DNA of 14,265 nucleotides from JANXQE01 sp035651635 (GCA_035651635.1 DASRFK010000257.1:1-14265); one strand, 5' to 3'. Counted from the stretch's first letter, positions 7,212 to 14,032 are shown. The notes: a model not told the origin generated them from the letters alone. A program made the numbers and translations.

Positions 7212-7556
7212 ATGAAGTTCCACCTGCTGCTGGGGTTAATCGTCGCGGTCGCCATCGTGTCGGCCGGGTGCAGCAAGTCTGACAAAGCGCCTCCGGCTCC
7301 TGAATTTCAGGGTGTCCAGGTGGATCTGCCCAAGCTGACGGCGGCTTTCGAGAATGCCAACCAAGACCTTAAAACCACCACCACTCAGGTCGGTTTCAAT
7401 GTGCGGTACCAGAAGTACGAGGACGCCTTGATGGGGTTGGATAAACTGGCCAACGATCCCAATGTGACCGAGGCCCAGAAAAAGGTTGTCAACGAAGTGA
7501 TCGAACAGGTTAAGAAATTGGCTGGCGCGACCCCTGCCGCCGCTCCGGCTCAATAG
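7212..7556 (+). CDS. Small putative lipoprotein
   Basis: The 114-aa product has a signal peptide (MKFHLLLGLIVAVAIVSAG) ending in a lipobox, VSAGC, that puts the lipidated Cys at position 20. The mature part is short, helical and charged (LTAAFENANQDLKTTTTQVGF, EDALMGLDKLANDPNVTEAQKKVVNEVIEQVKKL), with an Ala/Pro-rich tail. No enzyme motif is visible. It begins 18 bases after the pseudopilin stop and is followed by a strong terminator, so the two genes probably form one transcript and may share an envelope function. No clear Shine-Dalgarno sequence precedes ATG 7212. Lipoprotein export is well supported; the specific role is unknown. Confidence 0.8.
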   Translation: MKFHLLLGLIVAVAIVSAGCSKSDKAPPAPEFQGVQVDLPKLTAAFENANQDLKTTTTQVGFNVRYQKYEDALMGLDKLANDPNVTEAQKKVVNEVIEQVKKLAGATPAAAPAQ

Positions 7557-7577
7557 CACACACTCGACAAAACTCGT

Positions 7578-7621
7578 TCGGGCCAGTGCGGTAAACAAAC
7601 CCGCTGGCCCGATTTGTTTTT
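7578..7621 (+). terminator. Intrinsic terminator after the pseudopilin-lipoprotein pair
   Basis: TCGGGCCAG (7578-7586) pairs perfectly with CTGGCCCGA (7604-7612), and the stem can be extended inward by GCGGT/ACCCGC with one bulge. TTTGTTTTT follows at once. It lies 21 bases after the lipoprotein stop, oriented for rightward transcription. Confidence 0.85.
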
Positions 7622-7632
7622 CAACCTCGGAT

Positions 7633-7654
7633 AAGGTTGGAGTCCCGCCTTCAG
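7633..7654. repeat. Half copy of the CCGCC-palindrome element
   Basis: AAGGTTGGAGTCCCGCCTTCAG matches one arm of the core hairpin of the ~125 bp elements at 3793-3917 and 13028-13153, but the returning arm is absent. It is a truncated or decayed copy just downstream of the terminator. Confidence 0.5.
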
Positions 7655-7672
7655 CCCCAAGAATGCAGTTGA

Positions 7673-7821
7673 AAACCACGGATGACACCGATTCGCACGG
7701 ATAAGACATGGCAGAAGCTATCTCACGGAAGGCGATTTCTTCAAAAGGTGGGGCTCGGGCGGCCGAGCTGATGCCAATCCGCTAATTTTATCAGTGTTAA
7801 TCTGTGTCAATCCGTGGTTGA
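7673..7821. repeat. ~150-bp inverted-repeat element with ACCACGGAT ends
   Basis: The left arm, AACCACGGATGACACCGATT then CGCACGGATAA (7674-7704), is mirrored by the right arm. Its complement reads AACCACGGATTGACACAGAT then TAACACTGATAA (7820-7788). The interior (about 7705-7787) has no reading frame but contains the small hairpin GCTCGG/CCGAGC (7753-7768). This is a non-autonomous, MITE-like intergenic repeat; ACCACGGAT-type repeats are common in several environmental bacterial phyla. It sits between the terminator at 7621 and the end of the DUF2752 gene. Confidence 0.65.
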
Positions 7822-7858
7822 ACGGTATCGTTCTCGCCGAAGGCGGGAACCGCGAACC

Positions 7859-8269
7859 CTACTGAGGGAGTGTGGCGAACAAGGTTCCCGGAATGTTCCG
7901 CCAGACGCCAAAGGCGAACACCAAAGCGACACCGATCCACAGCCATTTCGTGGACCTGACGATCTGAAGCGGACGTCCCTGGACATCTCGCATGAAGGCG
8001 GCGGCGGCAAAGCAGCCCAGAAGCGGAAAGGAGAGCACCAGGAGCGGATTGAACTTAAAGCCCGCCAGGAAGTGGCCGTGGAGCAGTTGATGGAGTGCCC
8101 GGAGCGAACCGCAGCCAGGGCAAAGCAAACCGGTGGCCTGGTGAAACAAACACGCGGGATAGAACGGGCACTGGGCCGGGTCGAAACAATACAGGACCGT
8201 GCCCGTGATGACGATGGCCGCCAGGCTTAGGCCGAGAATCCAGCGGTTGAGAGCGGATGTCGTGCCCAT
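7859..8269 (-). CDS. DUF2752 domain membrane protein
   Basis: The 136-aa product has an N-terminal membrane helix (about 10-28), the DUF2752 signature FDPAQCPFYPACLFHQATGLLCPGCGSLRALHQLLHG (29-64) with C50, C53 and H60, then two further hydrophobic segments (about 74-94 and 108-125). The CPGCG...RALH motif is the family hallmark; its cysteines and histidine suggest metal or redox chemistry at the membrane, but no member has a firm function that I can cite. It starts 7 bases after the stop of the GYF protein upstream, so the two are co-transcribed. The family is often encoded beside TM2 or similar small membrane proteins, as here. The ATG at 8269 puts the first helix at a normal place. Confidence 0.85.
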   Translation of the reverse strand: MGTTSALNRWILGLSLAAIVITGTVLYCFDPAQCPFYPACLFHQATGLLCPGCGSLRALHQLLHGHFLAGFKFNPLLVLSFPLLGCFAAAAFMRDVQGRPLQIVRSTKWLWIGVALVFAFGVWRNIPGTLFATLPQ

Positions 8270-8276
8270 GTCGCGA

Positions 8277-8792
8277 TTAAAGCCGGCGAATCCTGCGCCA
8301 CATATCGGGTGTGCTAAAGCTCACCGCGAAGAAGATCAGAAGGAATCCTAAAGCAATGCTTAGAATCGAGAGAATCAGCCCGGCCATGGCCATGCCTCTG
8401 CCCTGCTGCAGATTTGGATCTTCTTTAATCTGATTCAAAGCTATGACCGAGCAAATGATGCCCGGTATGCTGAAAGGAAAGCCGTAGCAACAACACAGTC
8501 CCAAAGTGACCGAGGCGATCCCCAAACCCAGGCCCCAGCCCGCATAGGGATTGTTCCTTGGAGTCGGGGCAAGGGAGATCGGCCCGGGTGCGGTGGAGGC
8601 GATGGGCGCGGCGGATGGCGGAGTCAGGAGCGCCGCCAATTCCGGCACCTCCGCCATGGGTTTCCACTCGGTGGTCCCTTCGGCCAGCACCCGAGTTTGA
8701 CCATTGGCACGCCCTTCGGCCACCCACTGGCGCAGCAAATCAACGCTGATGGGGCCGTACTCCTTGCCGTCCGCTCCGATGATTTTGTACAC
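8277..8792 (-). CDS. GYF_2-domain membrane protein with DUF4190-like C-terminus
   Basis: The 171-aa product has two parts. Residues 1-55 form a GYF_2 (DUF4339) domain: YKIIGADGKEYGPISVDLLRQWVAEGRANGQTRV...EWKPMAEVPEL, with the GPIS and W residues typical of this peptide-binding-like fold. A Pro/Ala-rich linker follows, then two membrane segments (GLGIASVTLGLCCCYGFPFSIPGIICSVIALNQI and GMAMAGLILSILSIALGFLLIFFAV) joined by QIKEDPNLQQGRG, a DUF4190-like layout. I chose GTG 8792 because the product then lines up from residue 1 with its neighbour's MYRIIGIDGQQYGPV; TTG 8810 is an alternative, and GAGGT lies 11 bases before the GTG. It lies 38 bases downstream of the GYF-TM2 gene and 7 upstream of the DUF2752 gene. 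The family has no established reaction. Confidence 0.82.
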   Translation of the reverse strand: MYKIIGADGKEYGPISVDLLRQWVAEGRANGQTRVLAEGTTEWKPMAEVPELAALLTPPSAAPIASTAPGPISLAPTPRNNPYAGWGLGLGIASVTLGLCCCYGFPFSIPGIICSVIALNQIKEDPNLQQGRGMAMAGLILSILSIALGFLLIFFAVSFSTPDMWRRIRRL

Positions 8793-8830
8793 GCCCGACT
8801 TTGACCTCAATCAGCCGATGCCGTCAAGGT

Positions 8831-9292
8831 TCAGAACCATTCCCGGCGGCCCTCGACGTAGGTTTTGATAAAGTCCTCATCCGACTTGGTGAGGTAAATG
8901 ATGCCTTCGATCAAGCCAATCAGATGGGTGATGGGCGAAGCGATAAAGCAGGTCAGGAGGGTGACCAGCAACATCACGAGACCGGCGCCCGTGTAACCGA
9001 GGATGAATTTGTGGATCCCCAATGACCCCAACACGATGCCGAAAACGCCGGCGGCGATCCTGGTGCCCGCTTTGGGATGGTGCCCGATGGGCGGCGGTGC
9101 GGCTGCGTGGCACGGCGGCGCCTTGAAGTCAGCCGCAAACTCGGCAAACGAAGCCAAGGGTTTCCATTCCTGGGTTCCTTCCAGTTGCGCCGAGGTCTGT
9201 GCGTTCATCCGGTGCTCGGCGAGCCACTTGCGGATTTGGTCGGCCGTAACGGGTCCATATTGCTGTCCGTCGATTCCTATGATTCGGTACAT
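8831..9292 (-). CDS. GYF_2-TM2 fusion membrane protein
   Basis: The 153-aa product begins with a GYF_2 domain (about 1-55: YRIIGIDGQQYGPVTADQIRKWLAEHRMNAQT...EWKPLASFAEF). A His/Ala/Pro-rich linker follows, then a C-terminal TM2 domain with two helices and the GSLGIHKFILGYTGAG element characteristic of TM2 proteins. The last residues (KSDEDFIKTYVEGRREWF) resemble the polar tail after many TM2 domains. I chose ATG 9292 because GGAAGAG lies nine bases upstream and the GYF domain then starts at residue 2; an open extension to 9379 adds 29 residues unlike the family. It is the first gene of a three-gene membrane cluster and lies 83 bases after trpD on the same strand, so transcription may run on from trpD. 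The physiological role is not known. Confidence 0.85.
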   Translation of the reverse strand: MYRIIGIDGQQYGPVTADQIRKWLAEHRMNAQTSAQLEGTQEWKPLASFAEFAADFKAPPCHAAAPPPIGHHPKAGTRIAAGVFGIVLGSLGIHKFILGYTGAGLVMLLVTLLTCFIASPITHLIGLIEGIIYLTKSDEDFIKTYVEGRREWF

Positions 9293-9375
9293 AGCAGTGT
9301 TCTCTTCCAGATCCACACGGGAGCCCTGCTCTTTGTTGCGGATATTTGAGATCTTTCGCGGTCCTAAGCCGGCCG

Positions 9376-10428
9376 TCAAGGCCGATGCAGTTGCTCGAGC
9401 TTAGCTTGAGCTTGGCCGGTATCGATCATCGCGGCGGCCAATTCCCAGCCTTCAGTCATGGTCCGAACAGCGCCGGCGACAAATAAGGCGGCGGATGCGT
9501 TCAGCAACACGGCCTCGCGCCTCGGCCCGCGGTCTTTGCCGGAAAAGATTTGACGGATGATCGTTGCATTGACTTCGCGATCACCCCCTCGGAGGTCCTC
9601 GAGGCTGGCCGGTTGTAAAGGAAAGGAGTCGGGCGAGAGGCTTGACGATGTAAGGGCCCGTTCGTGATAAAACTCCGCAATCCTGGTAGGGCCAAGCGGA
9701 GACAGCTCATCCAAATAGCGCGTGGCGCCGCTTGCATCCCGAACTGTGCCACAGACGACCATGGCGCGCCTGATTCCCAATTGCTGGAGCACCAGCGCCA
9801 AGGGTTCGCAAAGTTCGAGGCGGGGAACGCCCACCAGCATCGCGGACGGACAAGCCGGGTTCAGCAACGGACCGAGGATATTGAAAATGGTGGTTTGTCC
9901 GCGTTCGGCGCAAAGACGCCGCGCCGGCCCGATGTGCCGAAAGGCAGGGTGATATTTTGGAGCGAAGAAAAAGGCGAACCCGTGTTGTTGGAGGGATCGA
10001 ACAGCTTCGTCCGGGCCGAGGTCCCACGGGATCCCCAAAGCTTCCAAAACATCGGCGCTGCCCGTCGAGGAGGTGCTGGCGCGATTGCCGTGTTTGGCCA
10101 CCAGGACCCCGGCCGCGGCGGCAACCAGCGCTGCGGCCGTCGAGATATTGAACGTGCCAAGTCGATCTCCGCCGGTGCCCACGACATCAAGGATCTCGCG
10201 GGCTCGTAAAGAGCCGTCGATTAAAGGCCGAATGGCGCGGGCGCGCAACTCGCGGGCAAAAATGGCAATCTCAGCGCCGGTTTCGCCTTTGTGCGCCAGG
10301 CGGCTCAGGAATTCGGCTTTGTTCTCGACGGGAACGGATTCATCGACAAGTTGCTCGACCGCTTCACAGATCTGGAGTTCTGTGAGGCTTTGCCGCGCGG
10401 TCAGGTGCTGGGTCAGCAGTTCAAGCAC
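9376..10428 (-). CDS. trpD: Anthranilate phosphoribosyltransferase
   Basis: This cytosolic enzyme joins anthranilate to phosphoribosyl pyrophosphate in the second dedicated step of tryptophan synthesis. The 350-aa length is normal. Visible family motifs are the PRPP loop GTGGD (84-88), NIST (94-97), KHGNR (112-116) followed by GSADVLEALG, the HPAFRHIGPARRL segment with the anthranilate-site Arg, TTIFNILGPLLNPA, and the metal-binding DE in YLDELSPLG. The usual (V/I)SSxSGSAD after KHGNRA is STSSTGSAD, and the ERGQTTIFN segment is slightly divergent; both look tolerable. The start is GTG 10428; no ATG occurs between the upstream in-frame stop and this codon, and no Shine-Dalgarno sequence is clear. 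No other trp gene is in the window, so the pathway is presumably scattered. Confusion with TrpD2 or thymidine-phosphorylase relatives is unlikely. Confidence 0.93.
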   Translation of the reverse strand: MLELLTQHLTARQSLTELQICEAVEQLVDESVPVENKAEFLSRLAHKGETGAEIAIFARELRARAIRPLIDGSLRAREILDVVGTGGDRLGTFNISTAAALVAAAAGVLVAKHGNRASTSSTGSADVLEALGIPWDLGPDEAVRSLQQHGFAFFFAPKYHPAFRHIGPARRLCAERGQTTIFNILGPLLNPACPSAMLVGVPRLELCEPLALVLQQLGIRRAMVVCGTVRDASGATRYLDELSPLGPTRIAEFYHERALTSSSLSPDSFPLQPASLEDLRGGDREVNATIIRQIFSGKDRGPRREAVLLNASAALFVAGAVRTMTEGWELAAAMIDTGQAQAKLEQLHRP

Positions 10429-10543
10429 GAGCGCATAGTACGGTAGCGGATAGAGTCAGCCAAATGCCGATTTCGAGTTGCCGCGCCGCACTTGCCCAAT
10501 GGGGCCGACCGAGCTTAACCCAGAGCAGAGCCAGGTAGAGCAC
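10421..10543 (-). CDS. Possible 40-aa hydrophobic micro-ORF overlapping the trpD start
   Basis: A GTG-started frame gives MLYLALLWVKLGRP, a polar stretch, then LEIGIWLTLSATVLCARA, and stops in a TGA that overlaps the first codons of trpD by 8 bases. It could be a small two-segment membrane peptide or a leader translated ahead of trpD. It has no Trp-rich run of the attenuator type (three Trp in 40), no clear Shine-Dalgarno sequence and no recognised family, so chance is a serious alternative. The rest of the 10429-10718 spacer, between divergent trpD and the dehydrogenase gene, shows nothing else firm. Confidence 0.2.
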   Translation of the reverse strand: MLYLALLWVKLGRPHWASAARQLEIGIWLTLSATVLCARA

Positions 10544-10718
10544 GGCGCGCGGCGGCTGATCCGAGCGTCGGTCAATCCGTCCCAGCTCGACTGGCTGCGT
10601 GCTTGAGGCGCATGGGTTTCAGTAACCGTAGCGCGCTTCAATTGATGTACCGATGGTGCCAGGCGAGCCCGGAGAATTTCCTTCCGCTGGGCGCATTTTA
10701 ACTGCATAAACACAAGCC

Positions 10719-11744
10719 ATGAAAGCCGCCGTCCTTTATGGCCGAGAAGATGTGCGCGTCGAGGAAGTTGCCTCGCGTGCGCTGCTCTCCGGCGAAGTCC
10801 GGGTTGGTATTGAGGCCTCGCTGACCTGCGGCACCGACCTGAAGGTCTTTAAGCGGGGTTATCATCAGAAAATGATCGTGCCTCCGGCGGTATTTGGGCA
10901 TGAATTTTCGGGCACCATTCTCGAAACGGCGCCCGATATCAGGGATTACCGCGTGGGAGAGCGGGTCGTGGCCGCCAACTCGGCTCCGTGTGGGGATTGC
11001 TTTCACTGCCGGCAGGGACAGGAAAACCTTTGCAACGATCTTTTGTTCGTGAACGGCGCTTATGCCGAATCGATTGTGGTTCCGGCGCGGCTAGTGCAGA
11101 AGAATCTGTTGCGGTTGCGACCGAGCACCGCCTTCCGCGACGCCGCCTTGACTGAGCCGCTGGCCTGCGTGGTGCAAGGGATCGAAGATGTCGGTTTGCA
11201 CATGGGTCAACGCGTGCTGGTGCTGGGCGCCGGACCGATTGGCCTGATGTTTCTCGTTCTGGCGCGCTATCACGGCTGCGTGGTCACGGTGTCGGGCCGG
11301 GGCCGGAGCCGGCTGGAAAGAGCGCGCGCTTTGGGCGCTGCCAACGTGCTGGACGCCTCGGAATACCCTGACTTCGGCACAACGCCCGGGGCGGAGGGCG
11401 AATTCGACGTTGTGATCGAGGCGGTTGGCAAACCGGAAACCTGGGAGGCGGCTGTGCGATTGGTGCGCAAAGGCGGCACCGTAAATTTTTTTGGCGGTTG
11501 TCCGTCCGGCACAACCGTCACACTCGATACAGGGTTAATCCACTATTCGAACCTGCGGCTGCTGGCCAGTTTTCATCACACGCCTCGAACGATCCGGCGA
11601 GCCCTGGAACACATCGAAAGTGGCGTTATCCGCGCGGCGGATTTTATCGATGGCGAATGCCCGTTGTCAGGTTTGCCCGCCTTGTTGGATTCGATGACCA
11701 AAGGCAATCGGGCCGTCAAAACGATGATCCTCGTTCACCAGTGA
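10719..11744 (+). CDS. Zinc-dependent medium-chain alcohol/polyol dehydrogenase
   Basis: The 341-aa product is a complete medium-chain dehydrogenase that would oxidise an alcohol or polyol with NAD(P). Catalytic-zinc ligands are C37 (LTCGTD), H61 and E62 (GHEF), with E146 (TEPLACV) in the usual fourth position. The structural-zinc loop has all four cysteines: C91, C94, C97 and C105. The Rossmann motif is GAGPIG (170-175), and the C-terminal part (VRKGGTVNFFGG, HYSNLRLLASFHHTPRT) is typical of the threonine/sorbitol dehydrogenase branch. After the second beta strand of the cofactor fold, VTVSGRGRSRLERA has no acidic residue at the usual NAD-discriminating place, so NADP use is possible. Substrate cannot be named. 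ATG 10719 fits the family N-terminus (MKAAVLYGREDVRVEEV). It is divergent from trpD and stops 9 bases before the convergent gene's stop. Confidence 0.9.
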   Translation: MKAAVLYGREDVRVEEVASRALLSGEVRVGIEASLTCGTDLKVFKRGYHQKMIVPPAVFGHEFSGTILETAPDIRDYRVGERVVAANSAPCGDCFHCRQGQENLCNDLLFVNGAYAESIVVPARLVQKNLLRLRPSTAFRDAALTEPLACVVQGIEDVGLHMGQRVLVLGAGPIGLMFLVLARYHGCVVTVSGRGRSRLERARALGAANVLDASEYPDFGTTPGAEGEFDVVIEAVGKPETWEAAVRLVRKGGTVNFFGGCPSGTTVTLDTGLIHYSNLRLLASFHHTPRTIRRALEHIESGVIRAADFIDGECPLSGLPALLDSMTKGNRAVKTMILVHQ

Positions 11745-11753
11745 TCAAAAGGA

Positions 11754-12920
11754 TCAGCGGGCTTTGACTCCGAAAAACAGAATCACCAGGTCGATGATGA
11801 ACAGCAGGACGATCGTGACTTCCAGGATCAACATCCAGCGATTGGTCTGATCGTGGTTGAGCAGTTGGTACAGGTCGTCGAGGGTTTGAAGCTTTTTGTC
11901 AATGGTCTTGTGCCAATCGGCCAGATGGAACCGAGCGGAAATGTTCTCGTAGATGCGGGCGAGGTGCCAATCGCCGAAGAATTTGGTGATATTGGACAAC
12001 TCATCGCTGAAACGCGCCAGGTCGATGCGGATTTCGCGCAATTCGCGTAAGATGGTAGTGCGGCCGCGCATGGGACGGGCGGTTAAATCGCGGTAAGCCC
12101 GTTCGAGCGAATCGTCCAGGATTCGGTCATAAGCTTCCAATTCCGCGAGTTGCAAGTTGGCCAACTCCATGACGTAGAGCGTTTCATCGAAATTCACCTT
12201 CTGGTCGATGATCAATGCCGCATCCCAGTCCACCACCACCAGGTCATGCTCGTAGTAGCTCAGGAAACGACCGGTTGATTCGTCGGCTTCCTGCTTTGAC
12301 AGATGATCGATATCGGGCTCTTGCGTCAGCAGTGAGGCGACGGCTCGTCGATGTGCCCGCAGCCATTGTTCGGAGCTCAGCGAAGTTCCCTCATCCGTGA
12401 ACAGCGGAGAATTGATGCAAAAGACGGTATAGGCTTCTTCTTCCGCCAGGTTAGCCACGGGGCGCACGTAGTACGGCGCCAATTCCCGCCGGACTTCCTC
12501 TGCCAGCCTTCGGACTTCCTCGTGCAGCGACCCGTTGCTGAACTGCAAATCGTGATACTCGACCAGATCTTCCACGTGGCGCACCGTGAACGGCACCCGC
12601 ACCGTAATGCTGATCGCCCCGACCGGCAGAAGTTTTATCCCCAAATCCACACGGACCGGTCCGTGCGGCCCAATCCGCTCCAAGGGCGGCAGCCGCACCA
12701 TTTGGGGCCGATAAAAAAAGAGGTGCCTTGGGCTGCGCTTGCTCGAATCGACGACGAACTGCGCCACGGGCTGGCCCAAAAGTTCACGCACCGGCTGGCG
12801 GGTCATCTCATAGGCGACATCGAAAGCGTAGATATAGACGACTTCGCCCGTGTATTCCTTAATTTTGGGCAAGCCAACTTTGCGCTCCAGCGTCTGTGGT
12901 TGGTTCGCCGAGATCATCAT
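11754..12920 (-). CDS. Tail-anchored membrane protein, RMD1/DUF155-like
   Basis: The 388-aa product has no signal peptide and a single hydrophobic segment at the extreme C-terminus (about 363-384, RWMLILEVTIVLLFIIDLVILFFG), so it should be a cytoplasmic protein anchored by its tail. The order of the C-terminal half matches RMD1/DUF155 proteins: LYVMELANLQLAELEAYDRIL, a charged helical stretch, FFGDWHLARIYENISARFHLADWHKTIDKKLQTLDDLYQLLN, then the W-x-LILE helix. The N-terminal half (YIYAFDVAYEMTRQPV, LFFYRP, VRVDLGIKLLPVGAISITVRVPF) contains beta-type segments that I do not recognise. The eukaryotic relatives act in mitochondria or at microtubules; no bacterial role is established. ATG 12920 and ATG 12917 are equally possible starts. 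The match is by pattern, not search, so the family name is tentative. Confidence 0.65.
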   Translation of the reverse strand: MMISANQPQTLERKVGLPKIKEYTGEVVYIYAFDVAYEMTRQPVRELLGQPVAQFVVDSSKRSPRHLFFYRPQMVRLPPLERIGPHGPVRVDLGIKLLPVGAISITVRVPFTVRHVEDLVEYHDLQFSNGSLHEEVRRLAEEVRRELAPYYVRPVANLAEEEAYTVFCINSPLFTDEGTSLSSEQWLRAHRRAVASLLTQEPDIDHLSKQEADESTGRFLSYYEHDLVVVDWDAALIIDQKVNFDETLYVMELANLQLAELEAYDRILDDSLERAYRDLTARPMRGRTTILRELREIRIDLARFSDELSNITKFFGDWHLARIYENISARFHLADWHKTIDKKLQTLDDLYQLLNHDQTNRWMLILEVTIVLLFIIDLVILFFGVKAR

Positions 12921-12927
12921 AGCAGAT

Positions 12928-12962
12928 CAACTTAGCTTATCAGGACCCGAAAGTCTAAGTTG
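12928..12962. promoter_or_regulatory. Perfect 8-bp inverted repeat upstream of the RMD1-like gene
   Basis: CAACTTAG (12928-12935) and CTAAGTTG (12955-12962) are exact complements around a 19-nt spacer, 8 bases upstream of the ATG on the minus strand. The arms are spaced like an operator on one DNA face, but a 5'-UTR hairpin hiding the ribosome site is equally possible. No promoter boxes were assigned. Confidence 0.35.
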
Positions 12963-13027
12963 GATAGGCTGCATGGGAGTTCTTTTCCAAGCTAATCCAG
13001 TAACACATGACGCTGAACATCAATTGC

Positions 13028-13153
13028 TTAGAGCGGGTTTTGAAAAACTGGCCGGGCCGTGGGCACATTGGTTTGGACTCCCGCCTTTAGGCGGTTTGGG
13101 GATCGGGCCGCCTAAAGGAGGGACTCCAAACCGAATTCTAAAACACCCTCTTA
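13028..13153 (+). mobile_element. MITE-like inverted-terminal-repeat element, copy 2
   Basis: The termini are TTAGAGCGGGTTTTGAAAAA (13028-13047) and GAATTCTAAAACACCCTCTTA (last 20 bases to 13153), an imperfect inverted repeat. The core is the hairpin GGACTCCCGCCTTTAGGCGG with CCGCCTAAAGGAGGGACTCC. The sequence aligns along its full 126 bases with the reverse complement of 3793-3917, including the one-sided AACTGGCCgGGCCGTGgGC block. It carries no gene. It lies in the 12921-13600 gap, which otherwise shows only the inverted repeat at 12928-12962 and a doubtful broken frame near 13250-13372. Confidence 0.75.
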
Positions 13154-13600
13154 CACGCCAGCTCCAACCTGATGTCCGATGAAATAGCCCGGCCCGGGTG
13201 CAACTCTTGTAAGTTTCAGGCCGCGGCTGCGATTGATTGGGTACAATCTATGAAAGTGCCTCATCCCGCCATTGTTTCTGCTTCCGGCCGCAGTCTGTCT
13301 TTTTGCCGGTTCTGTTACTGGTCTGTGCCGCATCCGCCAATTCGTCCTCGTCAAAATGTCTTTGCTCGCCGCAACTCTTCAGCGATGGAACCGGCGGTGC
13401 TTGAGCCGCGCAGCTCTTCAATCAGTCCGACTGTGGAGTCATGGCGTTTGAGGAATGATTGAGTGTATGTCTTGGTGCAAGACGGTCGGCTTCGTTATTA
13501 ACGGCCGGTTACAACGCTTGTCGTTAGCCTTTTCGCGCGCCCGGTGGGACGGGGAATCAAAGGAAAAGATTAGAAAGAAGCACAGCGGTCGCAAGGCGGC

Positions 13601-13969
13601 TCAGGTCAGCAGCGCGGCGAGGGTTTGTCTTAATTCGGCTATTCCGAATGGTTTGCCCAGGATGGCGTTGGCATGGCTGTCTTCGGTGATAAATCGATCC
13701 GCGCAGGCGGTGATCATCACAATGGTTTGCAGCGGGGCACGGTGGCGAATGTTGGCCATTAATTCATCACCGTCCATTCGGGGCATATCGTAATCCGTGA
13801 TTACTACGTCAAATTGCGAACTTGCAAAGAGTTCCACCGCTTCGTCGCCACTGGCCGCCTCCGTAACGGTGTGAGCATCGAGCACAAGCAATCGCTTGAT
13901 GCACTCCCGCACCCAACGCTCATCCTCAACCAGGAGGATGCGTTTGCCCATGACACGCTGTAGCTCCAT
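13601..13969 (-). CDS. Stand-alone response regulator receiver protein (CheY-like)
   Basis: The 122-aa product is a receiver domain alone. E15 and D16 (LVEDER) form the acidic pocket, D59 (VITDYDMPRMDG) is the phospho-acceptor, the switch Thr is in VMITAC, and the conserved Lys is in LGKPF. It would be phosphorylated by a histidine kinase encoded elsewhere and signal through a partner. I chose ATG 13969 because GTGAGG ends six bases before it; GTG 13981 lies upstream of that site, and ATG 13951 (MGKRILLVEDE) would give the shortest receiver. The protein resembles the receiver at 255-650 throughout, so the two probably belong to one expanded paralogue group. No kinase or output gene is adjacent. 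Confidence 0.92.
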   Translation of the reverse strand: MELQRVMGKRILLVEDERWVRECIKRLLVLDAHTVTEAASGDEAVELFASSQFDVVITDYDMPRMDGDELMANIRHRAPLQTIVMITACADRFITEDSHANAILGKPFGIAELRQTLAALLT

Positions 13970-14032
13970 ACCAGCCCTCACCTGCGAGAGAGCAGGTCCG
14001 ATACCATCTCATTTCCGCGAAGATGCCGGCGC

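Noticed and set aside
9664..10209. 181-codon plus-strand frame opposite trpD
   Set aside because: It is a shadow of trpD, whose catalytic motifs are all on the minus strand.
10456..10713. 85-codon minus-strand frame between trpD and the dehydrogenase gene
   Set aside because: The product is low in pattern, with no domain or helix, and sits in a divergent promoter region; I see no ribosome site.
13172..13793. Plus-strand frames before and across the second receiver gene
   Set aside because: One is antisense to the receiver; the other shows no convincing protein beyond a short possible signal-peptide remnant, listed as a low-interest finding.
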